9,160 bases of DNA from contig JBKECI010000082.1 in assembly GCA_047974405.1 (NCBI GenBank), positions 1 to 9,160 of the forward strand. The letters run 5' to 3'. Shown one piece after another: positions 1 through 5,266 of the stretch. This DNA comes from UPXZ01 sp047974405 (lineage in GTDB: Bacteria > Bacteroidota > Bacteroidia > Bacteroidales > Paludibacteraceae). Under the pieces are notes generated by a model. It made no database searches, was not told the DNA's origin, and worked only from the letters and a program-made list of their open reading frames with translations. A program made the position numbers and the translations under genes. The stretch's first letter is position 1, and every line of letters starts with the position of its first letter.

Positions 1-2027
1 AATTGGAATGGAACAAATTTACAGCAGCATTTATAGTCGGACTGTCGTTTGCCAATAGCGAAGAGCCAAACTCATCTATAGGAAATCTGGATAAGATAAT
101 CAATGCCGTAAACCGACAACGCCCTACAGACCCTATAAAAGTGTATGACGACTGGAGTATATTAGGCTCAAAAGATACCCGAAATCCTGTGAGGCAAGCC
201 TTGGAAGGGGGGAAAAGCGAAGACGATTTTTATAATGTATTGGCCAATGTAAATCTCAGTTACAATATATTACCCGAATTAACATTAAAATTGACTAGTG
301 GCGTAAATTTAAGCGCATCGTTCTACGATTCGTTTATCAATACCCTGAAATGGGTAACAGCGCACGATACCGACGGAAATCCTCTGACAACGGAAACTAC
401 CGGAATAAACTCGGCAACAAAAACAAATTATAAAGATATTCACTTCCTGCAACAATTTGATGTGGAGTATAAGAAAAAAATAGAGAAAAATAGCTTTCAG
501 ATACTTGTCGGCGCTCAGCAAGAATACCATGTATATGACGAACTTACAGCATATAGAAATAATTTTATTATCAATCCACCATCCGGCTTATCATTAGGCT
601 CCATCGAAAGCGCTACCAATGCGAGTTACTATTACGATTGGGCTATTGTGGGGACTTTTGCCCGTTTCAATTATAACTTTAACAAAAAGTATTTATTTGA
701 ATTTAATTGTAGAGAAGACGGATCTTCCCGGTTGACTCCCGGTAAAAATAATTGGGGATTTTTCCCCTCTTTTTCAGCAGGATGGAGAATTTCGGAAGAA
801 AAAATGATGCAACCCTTTAAAAATACTGTTCCGGAATTGAAACTCCGAGTTAGTTACGGAGTATTGGGCAATACCGATTTGCCCGTTATTGCCGGAAACA
901 GAATTTTACAAAATAATCAATACTACTATCCCTACAATTCACTGATAGGTCCCTATGGATCGTACTATGCTTTTGGCTCTACACTATACACTCCGATGAC
1001 ATTTACTCAAAGTCCAAACGATAACCTTACCTGGGAAAAAACGGCAATAACGGATATTGCTTTGGAAGGATACTTGTACAATGGATACGTCCCATTTTCC
1101 ATAGGCTGGTTTTATAAAAAAACATACGATATGTTTCTCAACAACGAGGTATCTTCCGTAAACGGTGGAGAATCTTACGTGAGTAATGCCGGCTCTATGA
1201 GAAACTCCGGTATTGAAATAGAACTAGGAATACAGAAAAGAATAGGTAAAAATATCCATCTGAATGTGAATGGCAATATTACTTACCTGACCAATAAAAT
1301 CCTCGATTTAGGAGGGCAAAAATTGGCGGCAAATGGAGTGAATATCAATATGGTAGGATTTCCTATGAATGCTTTTTATTTGTATGAAAATGATGGAATC
1401 CTAACAAAAAAGGAATTTGAAGAAGAAGATGGATTGCTCAAAGGACAAAAATGGGGAGATCAGAAAATAAAAGATATTACCAAAGACGGAATGATAACGG
1501 CAGACGACAGGCAAAATACCGGAAAATCATCTATTCCCAAATGGTTTTACGGTTTGAATTTCAATGTCGCTTTCAAAGGATTTGGAGTAGCTGGATTGAT
1601 ACAAGGGGCGGCAGGTTACTACCGATATTTGGGAGAAAATGTAGGATACGGATTCAACAGCGGATATGGTATAACAAACTGGACAATAAACAACTCGTAT
1701 AATCCAATGATTGACGAAACCAACTACAATACCCGCCTGCCGAGAGTATCCATTATCAACACAATTAACAACAATTATCCCTCCACTTTGTTTCTATTCA
1801 ATAGTTCGTACCTCAGACTTAAAAATTTGCAATTTTACTACCACTTACCCTCCTCGTGGATGCATAGTATGAAACTGAAAAACATAAAAATATACGTATC
1901 AGTTCAAAATTTGCTCACCTTTTCTGCCATACCTGGTGCGTTGGGTATCGACCCCGAAATAAGTAGCGCCGTTTCTGGATATCCACTCTTAAAAGTGTTT
2001 ACTACGGGTATTAATATTCAATTGTAA
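1..2027 (+). CDS. SusC/RagA-family TonB-linked outer membrane receptor, 5'-partial
   Basis: This is the C-terminal 674 or so residues of a TonB-dependent outer membrane channel of the SusC/RagA family, which imports glycans or peptides together with a SusD-type surface lipoprotein. The reading frame is open from base 3, so the signal peptide, carboxypeptidase-like domain and most of the plug lie outside the window; family members are usually about 1000 residues. Family hallmarks are visible: RQRPTDPIKVYDDW near residue 40, FPSFSAGWRISEEKMM near 255, LKLRVSYGVLGNTDLP near 280, the DGMITADDRQNTG turn near 500 followed by PKWFYGLNFNVAFKGF, and a closing GINIQL strand. Aromatic residues alternate as in a beta-barrel. 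The last residue is Leu where an aromatic is usual. No susD follows the stop; a conjugative-element integrase remnant comes next instead. The substrate cannot be inferred. Confidence 0.93.
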   Translation, partial: LEWNKFTAAFIVGLSFANSEEPNSSIGNLDKIINAVNRQRPTDPIKVYDDWSILGSKDTRNPVRQALEGGKSEDDFYNVLANVNLSYNILPELTLKLTSGVNLSASFYDSFINTLKWVTAHDTDGNPLTTETTGINSATKTNYKDIHFLQQFDVEYKKKIEKNSFQILVGAQQEYHVYDELTAYRNNFIINPPSGLSLGSIESATNASYYYDWAIVGTFARFNYNFNKKYLFEFNCREDGSSRLTPGKNNWGFFPSFSAGWRISEEKMMQPFKNTVPELKLRVSYGVLGNTDLPVIAGNRILQNNQYYYPYNSLIGPYGSYYAFGSTLYTPMTFTQSPNDNLTWEKTAITDIALEGYLYNGYVPFSIGWFYKKTYDMFLNNEVSSVNGGESYVSNAGSMRNSGIEIELGIQKRIGKNIHLNVNGNITYLTNKILDLGGQKLAANGVNINMVGFPMNAFYLYENDGILTKKEFEEEDGLLKGQKWGDQKIKDITKDGMITADDRQNTGKSSIPKWFYGLNFNVAFKGFGVAGLIQGAAGYYRYLGENVGYGFNSGYGITNWTINNSYNPMIDETNYNTRLPRVSIINTINNNYPSTLFLFNSSYLRLKNLQFYYHLPSSWMHSMKLKNIKIYVSVQNLLTFSAIPGALGIDPEISSAVSGYPLLKVFTTGINIQL

Positions 2028-2324
2028 TCATATTTTCATTCAAATTCTTTTGATTTTTTCAAAAAAAAGATTATTAAAAAGCAAAGATAAGCAAAACGGT
2101 TAAAACCCGTTACTATACAACGCTTTATAAAAATGTAGTCTTGGTTTGGTACTCGGTGTCTGATAGGTTTTGTGCTTAAAATGACAGGGTTAGGTTACTA
2201 ATTCATTACCGATTTATACAGGTAATGAAACAACTTAACAGGTTATATTTCAGTGTTTTGCACCCCTTTTTATATTCCCTTGTAACTCAATGTAATTTAA
2301 TTTTAAACATTAAAGATTTGAGTT
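2028..2324. other. Intergenic spacer between susC and integrase remnant; probable element boundary
   Basis: About 300 bases without a credible gene. Just after the susC stop lies an imperfect A/T-only inverted repeat (about 2047-2071) that could end the susC transcript, then a 5-bp hairpin (AACGG 2095-2099, CCGTT 2107-2111) with no T-run. Because a tyrosine-recombinase gene normally lies close to one end of its element, the attachment site of the element should be somewhere here. GCAAAGATAA at 2081-2090 (TTATCTTTGC on the other strand) resembles the TTTGC-ended core used by CTnDOT-type integrases, but this is weak without the opposite end of the element. Confidence 0.4.
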
Positions 2325-2877
2325 ATGGAGCAGACAAAAAAATCCACGTACAAACTCCTTTTCTACCTGAAAAAGAACGAGCCGAAAAAGAATGGCAACG
2401 TACCGATTATGGCATGTATTACCATTGACGGCACACCCAAAACAATGGGTACAAAGTTAGAAATCGACCCCAATACTTGGGATTTGAAATTTGGAAGAGT
2501 TGAGGGCAAGAGTGCCAAAGTATTGAGCATTAACCAAAAATTGGACAACATACGTGGGCGTATCGACAAGATTTACGAAGATATGCTCAAACACGAGGGC
2601 TTTGCAACCGCACAGAAAGTAAAGATTAAATTTCTTGGTGTAGGTGTAATGGACGATGCTGTACTAAAGGTTTTCAACGACCAAAATGAGGAATTTAAAA
2701 AAATGGTCGCTAAGGGAAAACGCTCCCAAAGCACTTACAGCAAGTACAACACGGTTTACAACCACCTTAGCGAATTTATAAAGGAGCGTTACCATAGGGA
2801 TGATATGGCTTTTCCGTGAGCTTACTTCTGATTTTATCCGGGAGTTTGATTTCTTTCTCCGCATTGATTTAGAATAG
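2325..2877 (+). pseudogene. Tyrosine recombinase (integrase) of a CTnDOT-like element, frameshifted and truncated
   Basis: The ATG at 2325 opens a protein beginning MEQTKKSTYKLLFYLKK, typical of Bacteroidota conjugative-element integrases. The arm-type DNA-binding domain (about residues 1-100; LEIDPNTWDLKFGR, then FLGVGVMDDAVL) is followed by the start of the SAM-like core-binding domain (SQSTYSKYNTVYNHLSEFIKERY). At 2814-2816 the frame breaks: the ORF ends DDMAFP-stop (2819), whereas the frame one base on (from 2815) continues RELTSDFIREFDFFLRIDLE, the family's expected next residues, up to a TAG at 2875-2877. One extra C in the run at 2814-2815 explains this. After 2877 there is no homology to the catalytic domain, so the R-H-R-Y residues are all lost. 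The fragment covers about 185 of roughly 400 residues and cannot recombine DNA. The family call is confident; the frameshift is seen directly in the sequence. Confidence 0.85.
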
Positions 2878-2949
2878 AATTTTCCACAATCAACCGGTAA
2901 AAAGGCAGCTAAGTTAAAGCGGGCAGCCACCGCACCCACCCACCAATAA
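2878..2949 (+). pseudogene. Possible C-terminal tail of an unidentified conjugative-element gene
   Basis: Directly after the TAG that ends the integrase remnant, the same frame stays open and reads a basic tail, STGKKAAKLKRAATAPTHQ, then TAA at 2947-2949. Ala/Lys-rich tails of this kind are common at the ends of DNA-processing proteins in these elements, and ssb follows downstream as it would in an intact element. I infer that a deletion fused the integrase to the end of another gene near 2875. It is too short for identification and could be chance. Confidence 0.28.
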
Positions 2950-3164
2950 AAAAAATGAATGAACGGTTTCCCCCTAAAGGAACCCCCATTAAATCATTTT
3001 TTTTCTTGGTTTTTGCTGTTGCCCGCTTGGATTATCTGCTTTCTTTTTTCCGGTTTTTCTTTTGGAAAAATTTATGCGAAGCGAAGCGGAGCAGACCACA
3101 ACAGGAAGCACGGAACGAGAAAAGCGAACGTAACAAAATGTCAAATTTTTAAAACAAAACGTGT
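2950..3164. other. Non-coding leader upstream of ssb
   Basis: About 215 bases with no credible gene; short open frames here give Phe/Arg-rich nonsense in two overlapping frames. The stretch has long T and A runs (for example 2998-3005) and a purine-rich GCGAAGCGAAGCGGAGC tract at about 3076-3092. The composition is strongly strand-skewed, changing from pyrimidine-rich to purine-rich at about 3060. It probably contains the ssb promoter and leader, but I see no clean TTTG/TANNTTTG pair. Confidence 0.4.
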
Positions 3165-3557
3165 ATGAACATCACAGGAAGACTGACAAGAAATGCGGAA
3201 GTACGCACCTTGTCGAACGAAAAACAGGTAGTAAACTTTTCCGTAGCGGTAAACGACAGCTACCGTAACAGACAGGGCGAACGAGTAGAGCAAACGACCT
3301 ACTTCGATTGTGCCTATTGGATAACCCCGAACGTGGCAAGGCTACTGACCAAAGGCACTTTGGTAGAACTCACAGGGCGAGTAAGCACAAGAGCGTGGGT
3401 AAACAAAGAGGGAGAGCCGAGAGCAGGGCTGAACTTCCATACCTCACAAATCAAACTGCACGGAGGTAGCAGGAGAGCCGAAACCGTACAGGCTACTGAA
3501 CAATCAGAAAACAACGGATTTACAGCACAAGGCACGGAGGACGACCTCCCATTCTAA
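3165..3557 (+). CDS. ssb: Single-stranded DNA-binding protein, conjugative-element type
   Basis: This 130-residue protein binds single-stranded DNA during replication, repair and the single-stranded phase of conjugative transfer. The N-terminus MNITGRLTRNAEVRTL and the segments VVNFSVAVND, TTYFDCAYW and LVELTGRVSTRAWVN form the usual OB-fold strands over about residues 1-105. A short polar linker follows, and the protein ends in the acidic DDLPF tip that recruits partner proteins. Length and sequence fit the short SSBs carried by Bacteroidota conjugative elements rather than a longer housekeeping SSB. The start at 3165 begins exactly at the conserved MNITGR. No strong Shine-Dalgarno is visible, which is normal for this phylum. 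It is the only gene of the old element that looks complete. A DUF932-type start follows about 43 bases downstream, as expected for this gene order. Confidence 0.93.
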   Translation: MNITGRLTRNAEVRTLSNEKQVVNFSVAVNDSYRNRQGERVEQTTYFDCAYWITPNVARLLTKGTLVELTGRVSTRAWVNKEGEPRAGLNFHTSQIKLHGGSRRAETVQATEQSENNGFTAQGTEDDLPF

Positions 3558-3600
3558 CAACGAGTATTCAATCATTTTTTAACATCAAAATTTTATCAAA

Positions 3601-3633
3601 ATGGCACATAACATTTATTGGTCACAAAAATAG
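3601..3633 (+). pseudogene. First codons of a probable DUF932-type gene, cut by the IS200 element
   Basis: After ssb, an ATG at 3601 reads MAHNI and then YWSQK-stop. DUF932 proteins encoded next to ssb in Bacteroidota elements typically begin MAHNI, followed by a polar segment and an aromatic FFSV motif. Here the match stops after codon 5 (3615), which coincides with where the left end of the IS200-type element would begin, 26 bases before its first hairpin. I infer that the element interrupted this gene. Only five residues support the identity, so the family name is tentative. The rest of the gene is not found to the right of the element. Confidence 0.45.
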
Positions 3634-3641
3634 TTAAAACT

Positions 3642-3658
3642 ATGCACTTTCAGTGCAT
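3642..3658 (+). repeat. Left-end subterminal hairpin of the IS200-type element
   Basis: Perfect 6-bp stem ATGCAC (3642-3647) and GTGCAT (3653-3658) with loop TTTCA. TnpA of this family recognises such hairpins as single-stranded DNA. The loop is identical to that of the first right-end hairpin. Confidence 0.75.
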
Positions 3659-3690
3659 TTTGCTTTCAGCTTCTAAAAACTTTATATTTG
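3659..3690 (+). promoter_or_regulatory. Bacteroidota-type promoter for the IS200 tnpA
   Basis: TTTG at 3659-3662, a 20-base spacer, then TATATTTG at 3683-3690 exactly match the TTTG-N19-21-TANNTTTG consensus of Bacteroidota primary-sigma promoters. The start codon at 3695 is only 4 bases after the second box, so transcription should begin at or next to the ATG and give a leaderless or nearly leaderless mRNA. The TTTG box directly abuts the left hairpin. Confidence 0.65.
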
Positions 3691-3694
3691 TTTG

Positions 3695-4132
3695 ATGGAT
3701 TATCATAGGGAAAATGGACATTCGGTTTCTCGTCTTACAGCTCATATAGTTTGGGTTACGAAGTATCGTTATGCAGTTTTGGATGGAGATATAAAAATTA
3801 GGTGTAGGACACTATTGATACAGATTTGTGAGGCGGAAGATGTTCAGATTTTGAAAGGAGTTGTTTCTAAAGACCATATTCATATGCATGTTGAATATCG
3901 TCCTTCTCAAGATATTAGTTCGTTAGTTAAGATGCTGAAAGGATGTTCTTCAAGAAAACTTCAAATGGAGTTTACGGAACTCAAAAAGAGATACTGGGGG
4001 CGTCATTTTTGGGCAATTGGTTTTGGATGTTGGAGTACAGGAAATATTACAGATGAAATGGTAAATGAATATTTGGAACATCATCGTAGTCCAGAGGATA
4101 AAAATAACAGCAATTTTATCGTAGAGGACTGA
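3695..4132 (+). CDS. tnpA: IS200/IS605-family Y1 transposase TnpA
   Basis: This 145-residue HUH endonuclease cuts and rejoins single-stranded DNA at the hairpin ends of its element through a 5'-phosphotyrosine link. Seen in the sequence: the N-terminal strand VSRLTAHIVWVTKYRYAVL, the metal-binding HUH pair in SKDHIHMHVEY (H61 and H63 by alignment with characterised members, with H65 adjacent), the basic LKGCSSRKLQ helix, the conserved KKRYWGRHFWAIGFGCWS block, and the catalytic tyrosine expected in the C-terminal helix VNEYLEHH (Y126). All catalytic parts are present and the length is full, so the enzyme may be active. I chose the ATG at 3695 over an in-frame TTG one codon upstream (3692) because the protein then starts at the family's MDYHR. 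No Shine-Dalgarno is visible. It is flanked by its own hairpins and promoter. Confidence 0.93.
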   Translation: MDYHRENGHSVSRLTAHIVWVTKYRYAVLDGDIKIRCRTLLIQICEAEDVQILKGVVSKDHIHMHVEYRPSQDISSLVKMLKGCSSRKLQMEFTELKKRYWGRHFWAIGFGCWSTGNITDEMVNEYLEHHRSPEDKNNSNFIVED

Positions 4133-4139
4133 CACACAG

Positions 4140-4156
4140 GCGGACTTTCAGTCCGC
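4140..4156 (+). repeat. Right-side hairpin 1 of the IS200-type element
   Basis: Perfect 6-bp stem GCGGAC (4140-4145) and GTCCGC (4151-4156) around the loop TTTCA, 7 bases after the tnpA stop. It shares loop sequence and size with the left-end hairpin. It could also slow transcription leaving tnpA, but no T-run follows. Confidence 0.7.
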
Positions 4157-4166
4157 AACCCAAAAC

Positions 4167-4187
4167 CTATGGACTTCCAGTCCATAG
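4167..4187 (+). repeat. Right-side hairpin 2 of the IS200-type element
   Basis: Perfect 8-bp stem CTATGGAC (4167-4174) and GTCCATAG (4180-4187) around the loop TTCCA. It is the outermost and most stable hairpin, so it is the likely right-end recognition structure, with the cleavage site within about 10 bases to its right. Confidence 0.7.
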
Positions 4188-4195
4188 TGGTTTAG

Positions 4196-4342
4196 TTCTT
4201 CAATTTCAGTTTCCTTTTCGGGTGCTTTGGTCGGTTCGGGTGGAAGCTGTATACCCTCCTTTTTCACACCGTCCACCATCAGGCTCATCATCAGTTCCTC
4301 GTTAATGTCGGGCGTAACTCTTTTCTTGTTTTCTTTTTCTAT
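4196..4342 (-). pseudogene. N-terminal fragment of a probable DUF3408-type conjugation protein
   Basis: Read leftward from 4342, this strand gives IEKENKKRVTPDINEELMM, then SLMVDGVKKEGIQLPP and a Pro/Glu/Lys-rich stretch ending EKETEIEE, where the IS200-type right end begins. The pattern of a basic start, an acidic INEELMMSLM helix and a proline-rich linker fits the N-terminus of DUF3408 proteins (TraB-like), small proteins encoded directly after parA in Bacteroidota conjugative elements. About 49 residues survive out of some 150. The expected initiator is ATA (4342-4340); an ATG there would restore a normal start, so a point change may have inactivated it. The fragment sits 5 bases after the ParA stop on the same strand, which supports the pairing. 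The name rests on memory of the family, not on a search. Confidence 0.5.
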
Positions 4343-4347
4343 AGCGC

Positions 4348-4451
4348 CTATAATTGAATGATTTTTAAAAATTCGTTCATAAACAGGTCTAACTTGTAGG
4401 CTTTCATCAATCGCTCGTCGGGTGGCATCAGCGTGGAACGGAAAACCGTTT
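4348..4451 (-). pseudogene. C-terminal fragment of a ParA-family ATPase, cut by the IS1 element
   Basis: Read leftward from the IS1 left end, one frame gives TVFRSTLMPPDERLMKAY, then KLDLFMNEFLKIIQL and TAG (4350-4348). FRSTL followed by a P-D-x-R motif and an amphipathic tail matches the C-terminal end of the ParA-like ATPases of Bacteroidota conjugative elements, which act in partition or transfer of the element. Only 33 residues remain; the Walker-motif body is gone. The DUF3408-like head lies immediately downstream, the same order as in intact elements. Because the ParA reading stops exactly at base 4451, next to the terminal GGTAGTG of the IS1 element, the insertion is what truncated it. 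Identity is moderately sure. Confidence 0.5.
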
Positions 4452-4475
4452 GGTAGTGTCCTAAATAGGGATATT
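4452..4475 (+). repeat. IS1-family left inverted repeat (IRL)
   Basis: It begins GGTAGTGTCCTAAA and ends GGGATATT. It matches the reverse complement of 5242-5265 at 22 of 24 positions; the mismatches are T/A and A/C at positions 15-16. Confidence 0.92.
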
Positions 4476-4480
4476 TTATA

Positions 4481-4488
4481 TAACTTTG
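4481..4488 (+). promoter_or_regulatory. Likely -7 box of the IS1-family promoter
   Basis: TAACTTTG matches the TANNTTTG consensus and lies 10 bases before the first ORF's ATG, just inside the left inverted repeat, where IS1-family promoters are usually found. No TTTG is present at the expected 19-21 base spacing, so an upstream box is missing or degenerate. The transcript leader would be only a few bases long. Confidence 0.5.
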
Positions 4489-4498
4489 CATAAAAAAG

Positions 4499-4840
4499 AT
4501 GAAACATTATCAATCCATTACTTGTCCCCATTGTAATGGCGACAACATTTCCAAAGCGGGAAAGAGTGAAAATGGTAGCCAACGCTGGTTGTGCAACAGT
4601 TGCAAAAAGAGGTTTATGCTCGAATATCGTTACACAGCCAGAAAGCCCGGAATAAAGGAGAAGATTATCGAGCTTACCCTCAACAGTAGTGGCGTTAGAG
4701 ATATAGAACGAACCTTAAAGGTTCACCGGGATACAGTAACAAGTACCTTAAAAAAAAACGCTGCAAACGAACCCCTACTTTCCCACTACCGGAGAAAAAT
4801 AACGGTTAAAAACCTTGGAAGTGGAGATAAAGTGCAGTAG
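4499..4840 (+). CDS. IS1-family first ORF (InsA-like), zinc finger plus helix-turn-helix
   Basis: This 113-residue protein corresponds to IS1 InsA, the DNA-binding part of the transposase that also represses the element when made alone. A zinc ribbon C9-x2-C12 ... C32-x2-C35 (CPHC, CNSC) is followed by the basic KKRFMLEYRYTARKPG segment and a helix-turn-helix at about residues 55-85 (IIELTLNSSGVRDIERTLKV, then HRDTVTSTL). The ATG at 4499 lies 10 bases after a -7 box. The frame ends VQ-TAG at 4838-4840 and a TGA follows directly in frame. The second ORF is open from 4803, so the two overlap over 4803-4840 and can be joined only by a +1 or -2 shift there. A nine-A run at 4750-4758 is not a usable slip site, because both alternative frames after it hit stops (4800 and 4807). 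Confidence 0.88.
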   Translation: MKHYQSITCPHCNGDNISKAGKSENGSQRWLCNSCKKRFMLEYRYTARKPGIKEKIIELTLNSSGVRDIERTLKVHRDTVTSTLKKNAANEPLLSHYRRKITVKNLGSGDKVQ

Positions 4841-5243
4841 TGAGATGGACGAATTTTGGAGTTTTGTAGGCAGCAAAGCCAACCAGAGATGGACTTGGTA
4901 TGCTATTGATAAAAACTCCGGTTGCATCTTGGCTTGGCATAATGGAAAGAGGAGGGGCCGGGATTTTTTGGTGTTATGGGAATTGTTAAAGCCTTTTGAT
5001 ATTGGATGGTACTATACCGATGATTGGGGTGCTTATTCAAAATACATTCCTTCTGACCAACACATCATTGGCAAAGATGAAACTTGGAAAATTGAACGCA
5101 AGAATTTGAATTTTAGAACCCATATCAAACGCTTGAATAGAAAAACAATATGCTTTTCTAAGAATGAAACCATCCATGACAATGTTATCGGAATGTATAT
5201 TGAGACTTTTTATTACAAGACCGGAAAATACGGAAATAATTAA
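4803..5243 (+). CDS. IS1-family second ORF (InsB-like), DDE transposase catalytic domain
   Basis: The catalytic half of an IS1-type transposase, which excises and joins the element. From the TTG at 4815 it is 142 residues long. The catalytic triad is recognisable: D12 in SSEMDEFWSFVGSK, D69 in YYTDDWGAY, and E94 in WKIERKNLNFRTHIKRLNRK. The NQRWTWYAID and HIIGKDETWKIE blocks and the closing SKNETIHDNVIGMYIETFYY align with InsB along their full length. There is no obvious stand-alone start. The frame is open back to 4803, after a stop at 4800-4802, and the first ATG at 4845 begins MDEFWS, only two residues before the catalytic-domain core. Expression is therefore expected as an InsA-InsB fusion by frameshifting, or by reinitiation at 4845, five bases after the first ORF's stop. 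All catalytic residues are intact. Confidence 0.88.
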   Translation, partial: RLKTLEVEIKCSSEMDEFWSFVGSKANQRWTWYAIDKNSGCILAWHNGKRRGRDFLVLWELLKPFDIGWYYTDDWGAYSKYIPSDQHIIGKDETWKIERKNLNFRTHIKRLNRKTICFSKNETIHDNVIGMYIETFYYKTGKYGNN

Positions 5244-5265
5244 TATCCCGTTTTAGGACACTACC
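5242..5265 (-). repeat. IS1-family right inverted repeat (IRR)
   Basis: It ends GGACACTACC at 5265. Its reverse complement begins GGTAGTGTCCTAAAACGG and pairs with the left repeat at 22 of 24 positions. The second ORF's stop codon (TAA, 5241-5243) overlaps its inner edge. Confidence 0.92.
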
Positions 5266-5266
5266 T

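Larger units (their letters stand above)
3616..4192 (+). mobile_element. IS200/IS605-family insertion sequence (tnpA only)
   Basis: The element consists of a single Y1 transposase gene flanked by the subterminal hairpins typical of this family, which moves as single-stranded DNA by peel-and-paste and makes no target duplication or inverted repeats. The left hairpin is at 3642-3658, and two right hairpins are at 4140-4156 and 4167-4187. The left boundary is placed at 3616, where the DUF932-like reading stops. The right boundary (about 4188-4196) is placed where the DUF3408-like reading of the other strand begins. Both ends are approximate by a few bases. No tnpB/IscB-like gene or omega RNA follows, so it is of the IS200 subgroup. 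The two flanks belong to different genes, so a rearrangement occurred here besides a simple insertion. Confidence 0.78.
4452..5265 (+). mobile_element. IS1-family insertion sequence, 814 bp
   Basis: The element is bounded by inverted repeats of 24 bases with 22 matches and contains two consecutive ORFs resembling InsA and InsB of IS1. At 814 bp it is slightly longer than IS1 (768 bp). The outer flanks, ending AAAACCGTTT on the left and starting TACTTTTGCC on the right, share no 8-9 base direct repeat, and they carry unrelated reading frames. The element therefore probably sits at a deletion or recombination joint rather than at a fresh insertion. Confidence 0.92.

Noticed and set aside
2095..2111. 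A 5-bp hairpin as a rho-independent terminator for susC
   Set aside because: The stem is short and no T-run follows.
2225..2428. A 67-codon forward frame overlapping the integrase start
   Set aside because: It overlaps the well-supported integrase in another frame and has no protein-like features of its own.
2955..3168. Two overlapping short forward frames rich in Phe and Arg
   Set aside because: They overlap each other in different frames, arise from T-rich then purine-rich sequence, and resemble no protein.
4132..4196. An omega-type guide RNA or tnpB remnant at the IS200-type right end
   Set aside because: The space after tnpA is only about 60 bases, filled by the two end hairpins, and no TnpB-like coding is present.
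4148..4582. An open minus-strand frame of 144 codons that could be taken for an intact gene
   Set aside because: It runs through the IS1 left end, a parA fragment in the wrong frame, the DUF3408-like head and the IS200-type right end. It is a chimera with only its middle (4196-4342) coding.
4750..4758. The nine-A run as a slippage site for the IS1 transposase
   Set aside because: Both alternative frames after the run reach stops (4800-4802 and 4807-4809) before joining the catalytic ORF.
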